Below are positions 57,516 to 64,000 of a stretch of DNA of 64,000 bases, piece by piece. The DNA comes from Salsipaludibacter sp963812245 (lineage in GTDB: Bacteria > Actinomycetota > Nitriliruptoria > Nitriliruptorales > Nitriliruptoraceae), in assembly GCA_963812245.1 (NCBI GenBank), contig CAWEUK010000002.1, positions 2,046,001 to 2,110,000 of the forward strand. Direction: 5' to 3'. Numbering within the stretch: position 1 is the stretch's first letter; every line of letters starts with the position of its first letter. The notes under the pieces were generated by a model. That model was given only the letters and a program-made list of their open reading frames with translations, ran no database searches and was not told the DNA's origin. The translations under genes were made by a program, and so were the position numbers.

Positions 57516-58175
57516 TCAGTCGTCGTCGGTGGCGGCGTCCAGGACACGCAGCGCGCGCATGATGGCCAGGGCCCCTCGATCACGGACCCGCCGGGCGATG
57601 GCAGGTTGGGTGACGCCCAGGGCATCGGCGATGTCGACCTGGCGTTCGTCGTCCATGAGCCCCAGCAGCGCCCGGCGATCCCGGGCGTCCATGCGGGCCA
57701 GCAACTGGTCCTGCAGCACGAACCATGCGCGCAGCAGCGCCGGATGGTCGCCCTCGCCAGCCACGACCGTGCGCAACGACGGCGGCCACTTGGGTCGTGA
57801 CGGCAACTCCTGGGCTCGCGCCCGGGCATCGCGGGCCGCAGCCAGCACTGCCTCGCTGGGTGTCCCGTCCGCCTCGACCGGTCCGTGGGCGATCCCGACG
57901 CGCACGTCGACGGGTTCATCCTCACCGTCCACGGTCGCCAGCACGAGGTCGTCGGTGACCAGGCGCAGGCGGACCGTCGCCGTCGCCATGTCAGCCAGGT
58001 CGTCCCAGGTCCCCTCGAAGGTGTCGTCGGCGATCACCTGCAGCCGGCGACGCCCGGGGACGGCGGCGTTGACCTCCTCCAGGCAGGCGGCCAGCCCGCG
58101 CACGAGGGCCGCTTCGTCGACGAACCGTCGTGACGTGACCACGTCACCGACCACCACCCAGGCGTTGCGCACCAT
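57516..58175 (-). CDS. SatD-family protein with C-terminal helix-turn-helix
   Basis: 219 residues. N-terminal core AWVVVGDVVTSRRFVDEAALVRGL and RRLQVIADDTFEGTWDDLADM match the SatD family (VxGDVxxSR...). The C-terminal part DDERQVDIADALGVTQPAIARRVRDRG looks like an HTH that reads DNA. SatD proteins are found with modification or stress genes; function is unresolved. ATG at 58175, followed upstream by a minus-strand -10 (TATGAT, 58205-58210). It converges with the membrane protein gene, five bases between stops. Intact. Confidence 0.75.
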   Translation of the reverse strand: MVRNAWVVVGDVVTSRRFVDEAALVRGLAACLEEVNAAVPGRRRLQVIADDTFEGTWDDLADMATATVRLRLVTDDLVLATVDGEDEPVDVRVGIAHGPVEADGTPSEAVLAAARDARARAQELPSRPKWPPSLRTVVAGEGDHPALLRAWFVLQDQLLARMDARDRRALLGLMDDERQVDIADALGVTQPAIARRVRDRGALAIMRALRVLDAATDDD

Positions 58176-58204
58176 CGCTCCTCGCTGTGCTCGGCGACCC
58201 GGCG

Positions 58205-58210
58205 ATCATA
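58205..58210 (-). promoter_or_regulatory. Predicted -10 element (TATGAT, minus strand) for the SatD-like gene
   Basis: TANNNT hexamer 30 bp upstream of the ATG at 58175. Confidence 0.45.
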
Positions 58211-58346
58211 GGACCGGTCACGGGCCAGTCCGGCGATCTGGGAGCCACGGAACACGACGGGTCGGGAAACGGTTGCATGGGGCGAGCGCCTGTGCCGCCA
58301 CACCCGACACCACCACCCGGCACCCCCCGACACGAGGACCCCCAGC

Positions 58347-59045
58347 ATGTTCGGATTCCGCAGCACGCCACCCATGGTCGGCCCCGACACCGCCCTGCCC
58401 GGACGCGACACGCCGTTGCCGCCGCCCGCCAACCACCGGGTGCTGGGCACCCCGCTGGCCGGCCCGTACCCCGACGACCACGAGGTTGCCGTGTTCGCGA
58501 TGGGCTGCTTCTGGGGAGCTGAGCGCTTCTACTGGCAACTGCCGGGTGTCTGGACGACGGCGGTGGGCTATGCCGGTGGCTGGACCCGGAACCCGACGTA
58601 CGAGGAGACCTGCACCGGACGGACGGGCCACACCGAGTCGGTGGTGGTGGTGTTCGACCCGGCGGTCGTGTCCTACGAGCAGCTGCTCAAGGTGTTCTGG
58701 GAGAACCACGACCCGACGACGCCCAACCGCCAGGGCAACGACGTCGGCACGCAGTACCGCTCGGCCATCTTCACCACGACCGACAAGCAGTTGGAGGTGG
58801 CTCGCGGTTCGGTCCAGCGCTACCAGGCCGCGCTCGATGCGGCGGGCTTCGGCCAGATCGCGACCCAGGTCGACACCCTGGCCGACGCCGGCGATGGCAC
58901 GTTCTACCTGGCCGAGGACGAGCACCAGCAGTACCTGCACAAGCACCCCAGGGGCTACTGCAACCACGGGTTCTGCCAGGTGGGCTACGACACGCAGGAC
59001 CATGGCCAGGACGCGCCGACGAAGGTGCGGCTGCCGGGGACCTGA
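58347..59045 (+). CDS. msrA: Peptide methionine-(S)-S-oxide reductase
   Basis: Repairs oxidised methionine. 232 residues: VFAMGCFWGAERFYWQLPG with the catalytic Cys in GCFWG, VGYAGGWTRNPTYEETCTGRTGHTESVVVVFDP, FWENHDPTTPNRQGNDVGTQYRSAIFTT, AEDEHQQYLHKHPRGYCNHGFC. The recycling Cys are near the C-terminus (YCNHGFCQ). The 45-residue N-terminal extension is normal for actinobacteria. Intact. Confidence 0.96.
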   Translation: MFGFRSTPPMVGPDTALPGRDTPLPPPANHRVLGTPLAGPYPDDHEVAVFAMGCFWGAERFYWQLPGVWTTAVGYAGGWTRNPTYEETCTGRTGHTESVVVVFDPAVVSYEQLLKVFWENHDPTTPNRQGNDVGTQYRSAIFTTTDKQLEVARGSVQRYQAALDAAGFGQIATQVDTLADAGDGTFYLAEDEHQQYLHKHPRGYCNHGFCQVGYDTQDHGQDAPTKVRLPGT

Positions 59046-59155
59046 GGCACGGGCACGGGTGACGGACGAAGAGGTGGCGCACCGTCGACTCACCGTGGCA
59101 CCGTCGGGACCAGCACGTGCACCAGTCGGTCACCGGCGCCGTCGTGGGCGGGGCG

Positions 59156-59780
59156 TCACTCCGCGGGCCACTCGCCCGAGCGTTCGAACTCCAGGCGCCG
59201 GGCGATCTCCCGGGCCTTGTCACGTGCCAGTTCGCGTCCGGTCTCGCTGCTGACGAGTTCGTCCAGGCGCCGATACATCGGGGTGCCGGTCACCCATGGG
59301 TGGGCAGGCTCGATGCTGCGCAGTTGCTCGTTGGTCCAGGTCGCGGCGGCTCGCGCATGGAGCACGTCGGAATTGCGTTGCAACCACCCCATCAGGTTGC
59401 GACGGTGTGACGGGGTCAGGCTCACCAGCAGCGTGGTCCTGCCACTCGACGACGTCCAGGTGCGTGCCTGCAGCAGGATGTCGGGATCGAGGTCGGTGGC
59501 CTGCCGGCGGCGGCCCTGTCGCGCGGCTGCCAGCAGGTTCGTCACGGCGGCGTACAGGGGGGAGTGGTCGGCCACGGACAGTTCCCCCGAGGCCACCCGG
59601 TCGCCGACGGCCGGATCCAACAGCGCATGCGCGTACGTCGAGCGATGCACGTGCAGTTGCTCGGCGATGCGAGCCAGCAGGGCCGCGTTGGCACCCTCGA
59701 GTGCGACCACCGTGCCATCAGTCAGCGTGATGTGGTCGGCCTGGTTGACGTCGTCAGGGATCCAGGGTGATGCGCGCCAC
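59156..59780 (-). CDS. Hypothetical protein, GTG start, one +1 shift
   Basis: GTG at 59780 with GGAG six bases upstream gives MARITLDP; one extra base at GGG 59757-59759 joins it to DDVNQADHITLTDGTVVALEGANAALLARIAEQLHVHRSTYAHALLDPA. Without the shift the start would lie in noncoding sequence. The rest is soluble and helical: YAAVTNLLAAARQGRRRQATDLDPDI, SSGRTTLLVSLTPSHRRNLMGWLQRNSDVL, EPAHPWVTGTPMYRRLDELVSSETGREL. About 207 residues. I recognise no family; it is convergent with msrA and divergent from trmI. Confidence 0.6.
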
Positions 59781-60032
59781 TGGTGCTCCGCTCGGCCACG
59801 TGCGCCCTGCCCGGGCGTGTGTGGTCGCCATTGTGGCACCTCGCAGCGTGCCCCGGGGCAGCGCGACGGTGGATGCGCATTGGTCCGGGCTGCCCGCGGC
59901 CGCGCGTGGAGGTGGCGGCGCCAGCAGGGCCGACGACCGTACCCCTGGTGCGCCTCCTTCCTCCCCGATCGTCTGGTCCGTCGATGTCGCCCAGTCTCCC
60001 ATCCCACCCCCGGTTCGCCCCAGCCCCTGGCC

Positions 60033-60936
60033 GTGGGGGAGCGGGTCATGCTCACGGATCGCAAGCACCGTCGCTACGTCGTGGTGCTCGAGGACGGCGC
60101 GCAGTGGCACTCCCACGGTGGTGCCATCGAGCACGACGACGCTGATCGGGCAGCCCGAGGGCATCGTGGCACGAACGACCAAGAACATGGAGGTGACGGT
60201 CTTCCGCCCCACCCGCACCGACTTCATGATGAAGATGGGGCGTGGTGCCCAGGTCGTCTATCCCAAGGACCAGGCGATGATCCTGTCGGTGTCCGACATT
60301 CGCCCGGGCATGGACGTCGTCGAGGCGGGCGCGGGCTCCGGGTGCGCTCACCATGGCCCTGCTCGACGCGGTCGGGACCGACCGGCAGCGTGACCTCGTT
60401 CGAACGCCGCGCCGACCACCTCGAGGTCGCCGAGCGCAACGTGATCGACTGGTTCGGTGCCCGGCCGGCCAACTGGACCCTGCGCCACGGTGATGCCGTC
60501 GTGGGCATCGGCGGGCTGCAGGTCCACCGGATCGTGCTGGACATGCTCGAACCCTGGCTGGTCGTCCCCGAGGCGGTCACGGCGCTGTCACCGGGCGGCA
60601 TCCTGACGGCCTACATGCCCACCGTGACCCAGGTGATGCGCTTCGACCAGGCCTGCATCGCGCGAGCGGGGTGTTCGTCCAGCGCTCCACGACCGAGACG
60701 CTGGTGCGCGGGTGGGACGTCGACAACCTCGCGGTCCGGCCGCACCACCGCATGGTGGCGCACACGGCCTTCATCACCACCACTCGCCGCGCAGCCGACG
60801 AGGCGGCCGGTGGCCCGGGTCCGGAGCGATCCGTCACGGGCCCACCATCGAGTTCGTGGACACCACGGCCCCAGCCCGAAGGCCCCGTCGGTCGACGAGG
60901 GTCCGGTCGGTCCCGCAACCGGGTCAACTGCCCTGA
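60033..60936 (+). CDS. trmI: tRNA (adenine-58-N1)-methyltransferase, four or more shifts
   Basis: Methylates A58 of tRNA. Blocks: VMLTDRKHRRYVVVLEDGAQWHSHGGAIEHD; LIGQPEGIVARTTKNMEVTVFRPTRTDFMMKMGRGAQVVYPKDQAMIL and DVVEAGAGSG (SAM motif); ALTMALLDAVG; TGSVTSFERRADHLEVAERNVIDW; GIGGLQVHRIVLDMLEPW and SPGGILTAYMPTVTQVM; VQRSTTETLVRGWDVDNLAVRPHHRMVAHTAFI. Joins near 60133-60141, GGG 60340-60342, GGG 60373-60375 and 60660-60668 (the last net -1). Start (GTG 60033, or upstream) and the 3' end (drawn at 60936) are uncertain because the tail is in mixed frames. It precedes arc, as in mycobacteria. Confidence 0.78.
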
Positions 60937-60993
60937 CCCACGCGGTCCCCGACCAGGCCGCCACGCGTCAGTCGATCGCGGCGACAGGCTTCG

Positions 60994-60999
60994 TATACT
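60994..60999 (+). promoter_or_regulatory. Predicted -10 element (TATACT) of arc
   Basis: TANNNT hexamer, 69 bp before the arc ATG; the best AT-content hexamer in the region. Confidence 0.5.
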
Positions 61000-61067
61000 C
61001 GCAACCGGGTCGTCCTCGCGGCACCATCCGGCGGGAGGCAGACCCCGGCAGCGACGAGGAGGCATGC

Positions 61068-62941
61068 ATGGCAGCAGCCAGCGATGACCGCCGGCCCGAC
61101 ATCGATTCCACGACCACCGCTGCGGATGTGCCCGTCGTCGCCCCGGACGAGTTCGAGAGCGGTCGTGGCGGAACTCGAACGGCTGCGAGCCCGCATCGCC
61201 GCGGATCCCGCGGCCACCGCGATCTTCGACGACACCGACGGCGAGTTCCCCGACCAAGGCCGTGAGCGATGCCCGCGTGCTGGCCCTGCAGGACCAGGTG
61301 CGGGAACTGCGGGTGCGGCTGCAGGCCTCGCGCGACCACGCCGGGCACCTGACCGCGACCCTGCGTGCCGCCCGGGAACAGCTGGTCCAGTTGCGCGACG
61401 ACGTCGAGCGACTCTCGGAGTTGCCGCAACGCTACGGACGCGTGGTCGCACTGCACGACGACGACACCGTGACGCTGGTGATCGACGGTCGCCAGCTGCG
61501 GGTGTCCGCCCCCGATCTGCGTGCACGACGCGACGCCGCGAACGACGCTGATGCCACCGAGGGCGAGCTCGTCGACCTGGTCGTGGGCAGCGAGGTGCTG
61601 GTCAACGACCAGTCCAACATCGTCGGACTCGCCGAGTGGCACGACCGTGGGGAACTCGTGACCGTCGTCGAGATGGTCGACGAGCATCGGGTGCTGGTGA
61701 CGGGCCAGGCCGACGACGAACGCATCGTCACGCTGTCCGAGCCACTGCGCGACCAGCCCATCAGGGGTGGCGACACGTTGCTGGTGGACCTGCGTGGCAA
61801 CCTCGCACTGGACCGGATCGTGCGACCCGAGGTCGAACGCCTGGTCCTCGAGGAGGTCCCGGACGTCACCTACGAGGACATCGGTGGCCTGGCCGACCAG
61901 GTCGAGGCCATCCGCGACGCCGTCGAACTGCCGTACCTGCATCCCGACCTGTTCGCCGAGCACGACCTCAAGCCCCCCAAGGGCGTGCTGCTCTACGGAC
62001 CGCCCGGCTGTGGCAAGACCATGATCGCCAAGGCCGTCGCACGGTCGCTGGCACAACGGGTGTCCGAGCGCACCGGCCGTCGCCGACGTGCACAGCCACT
62101 TCCTCAACGTCAAGGGCCCGGAACTGCTCAACAAGTACGTGGGCGAGACCGAACGACAGTTGCGCATGATCTTCCAGCGCGCCCGTGACAAGGCCGCCAC
62201 CGGCCAGCCGGTCATCGTCTTCTTCGACGAGATGGAGTCGCTGTTCCGCACCCGCGGGTCGGGTGTGTCGTCGGACATGGAGACCACGATCGTGCCGCAG
62301 TTGCTGGCCGAGATCGACGGCGTCGAGGCGCTGACCGACGTCCTGATCATCGGCGCGTCCAATCGCGAGGACCTGATCGACCCGGCCATCCTGCGCCCGG
62401 GCCGACTCGACGTCAAGATCAAGGTGTCGCGCCCCGATGCCACGGCTGCCCGCGAGATCTTCGGCATCTACCTCCATGCCAAGCTGCCCCTGGCCTGGGA
62501 GGAACTGGCCCGCCACGACGGCGACGCCATGGCGACCGTGTCGGACATGGTCGAGGCGGTGGTCGACGAGATGTACTCCGACGACCCACGCAACCGCTTC
62601 CTGGAGGTCACCTACGCCAGCGGCGACAAGGACGAGTTGTACTTCCGCGACTTCAACTCCGGGGCCATGATCTCCAACATCGTCGACCGCGCCAAGAAGT
62701 CCGCCATCAAGCGGTTCCTGGACACCGGCGACAAGGGTCTGGCCACCGACGACCTGCTGGTGGCGATCCGCGACGAGTTCCGCGAGAACGAGGACCTGCC
62801 CAACACGACGAATCCGGACGACTGGGCGCGCATCTCCGCCATCAAGGGCGAGCGCATCGTCTACGTCCGCACCCTGACCGGCGAGGACGCCCCGGGCACC
62901 GGCAAGCGGATCGAGACGATGTCGCCCGGCCAGTACCTGTG
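61068..62941 (+). CDS. arc: Proteasome-associated ATPase (Arc/Mpa), three +1 shifts
   Basis: Hexameric AAA+ unfoldase that binds Pup-tagged proteins and feeds the 20S proteasome. N-terminal coiled coil (VVAELERLRARIA, ALQDQVRELRVRLQASRDHAG), OB domains (GRVVALHDDDTVTLVIDGRQLRVS; GSEVLVNDQSNIVGL), then YEDIGGLADQVEAIRDAVELPYLHPDLF, Walker A LLYGPPGCGKTMIAKAVA, FFDEMESLFRTRGSG (Walker B) and IIGASNREDLIDPAILRPGRLDVKI. Shifts near 61154-61160, CCCC 61248-61251 and CC 62077-62078. The C-terminal GQYL is the proteasome gate-opening motif. About 623 residues corrected. Confidence 0.92.
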
Positions 62942-64000
62942 ACATCGCCGTCGTCGCCGGCGCGACCCGCCGGGCCGGCCACGGATCGCGTCATGGGCAT
63001 CGAGACCGAGTTCGGCATCGCCGTCGTGGGGTCCGACGCCGAGGTCAACCCCGTGGTGGCGTCATCGTTGGTCGTGGGCGCACGTCGCACCGGCAACGAC
63101 ATCGTGTGGGACTACAGCGACGAACAACCCCTGCGCGATGCGCGCGAGGAGGTGGACGCCCACGAACCGCCGCTGGTCGACGACATGGGCCTGGCCAACA
63201 CCGTGCTCGACAACGGCGCACGCTTCTACGTCGACCACGCCCATCCCGAGTACGCGACCCCCGAGGTCACCACCGCCCGCGACGCGGTCGTGCACGACCG
63301 CGCCGGCCAGGTCATCGTGCAGGAGGCCGCCGATCGTGCCACGGCGCGACTGCCGGCAGGTGGCCGCATCCTCATCCACAAGAACAACACCGATGGCAAG
63401 GGTGCCGCCTACGGCGCCCACGAGAACCACCTGGTCAGTCGGGCAGTGCCATTCGGGGCGATCGTCGAGCACCTGACCCCGCTGTTCGTGTCGCGCAGCC
63501 TGTACGCCGGGATCGGGCGCATCGGCGGTGAGCACGGTCATCGCGGGGTTCCAACTGTCCCAACGCGCCGACTTCTTCGAGATGCCGGTCGGCCTGGAGA
63601 CCACGCTGCGGCGTCCGATCATCAACACCCGCGACGAGCCCCACGCCGATCCCGGGACCTACCGACGACTCCACGTCATCACCGGTGACGCGACCATGTC
63701 GGACGTGGCGACGATGCTGCGGGTCGGGGTGACCGACCTGGTGCTCGGGATGCTCGAGGACGGGGCCGCGCCGCCACCCGTGGCCCTGGCCGATCCCGTC
63801 CAGGCCTTCCACAGCGCCAGCCACGACCTGACCGCCCGGGTCGGGACTGGCGACGCGCGACGGCGGGCATGTCAGCCCACTCGACATCCAACGCGGCCTA
63901 CGCCGAGGCCGTGGCTGCCTGGCTGGACCGCATCGGTGCGAGCCCCGCACAGGCCGAGGTGCTTGGACCTGTGGCTGGAGGTGCTCACCATCGCCGAGCA
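62939..64000 (+). CDS. dop: Pup deamidase/depupylase, 3' part outside window, four +1 shifts
   Basis: Activates Pup and removes it from substrates. GTG overlaps the end of arc. MGIETEFGIAVVGS, then WDYSDEQPLRDAREEVDAHEP, ARFYVDHAHPEYATPEVTTARDAVV, ILIHKNNTDGKGAAYGAHENHLVSR, then (shift near 63526-63531) VIAGFQLSQRADFFEMPVGLETTLRRPIINTRDEPHAD and RRLHVITGDATMSDV. Further shifts at GGG 63843-63845, CC 63897-63898 and TT 63963-63964 restore DIQRGYAEAVAAWLDR and LDLWLEVLTIA. Carboxylate-amine ligase fold; the sequence runs off the right edge. Pup, prcB and prcA probably follow. Confidence 0.9.

Overview
The window is one stretch of a very GC-rich chromosome from an actinobacterium (Actinomycetota). 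The gene order alaS-ruvX-mltG-aroE-aroC-aroK-aroB-aroQ-pepQ-efp-nusB-pyrRBC-carAB-pyrKD...mihF-rpoZ-coaBC-metK-priA-def-fmt-rsmB-rpe-rib is the classical actinobacterial housekeeping backbone. HemQ, mIHF, and an Arc/Dop proteasome-pupylation locus agree with this. A deep-branching class (Nitriliruptoria or Acidimicrobiia-like) is my inference, not something the sequence proves.

Layout. 1-1.3 kb: HAD hydrolase fragment and LD-carboxypeptidase (minus strand). 1.4-13.5 kb: alaS, ruvX, mltG, the shikimate block with an embedded prepilin peptidase, a Xaa-Pro peptidase, efp and nusB. 13.7-16.2 kb: an Rpf-like LysM protein and a membrane-anchored beta-propeller. 16.2-26.1 kb: pyrimidine operon under a PyrR leader. 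26-32.4 kb: an accessory stretch (membrane alpha/beta hydrolase, small zinc-ribbon protein, aminotransferase, pyrE, DinB-like protein, menB). It stands where pyrF would be expected, and gmk is missing between mihF and rpoZ. 32.4-41.8 kb: mihF to rpe. 41.9-46.1 kb: FMN riboswitch and ribD-ribE-ribBA-ribH. 46-47.3 kb: hisE-hisG. 48.3-50.3 kb: infC-rpmI-rplT. 50.4-59 kb: SnoaL-like protein, a K+ channel with RCK domain, hemQ, gpmA, a mitochondrial-type aconitase, a membrane protein, a SatD-like regulator and msrA. 59.1-64 kb: an unknown gene, trmI, the proteasomal ATPase arc, and the start of dop.

The most unusual property is about 44 apparent frameshifts inside otherwise perfectly conserved, mostly essential genes. 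Nearly all amount to one extra base, often lengthening a short G or C run (GGC to GGGC, CCG to CCCG). They are strongly clustered: about 20 in 16.6-21.4 kb and about 12 in 59.7-64 kb, with intact stretches of 8-9 kb between. I favour uncorrected sequencing or assembly insertions, so affected genes are annotated as single CDSs spanning the shifts. Intact and shifted genes are separated explicitly below.

Other points of interest are ribosomal protein L20 carrying an acidic linker and an extra C-terminal domain; an aconitase of mitochondrial type with a palindromic operator abutting its -10; a PyrR-controlled leader with an ambiguous start; an AUC start for infC; a PriA without helicase motifs; and a recurring TANNNT -10 element in front of most transcription units.
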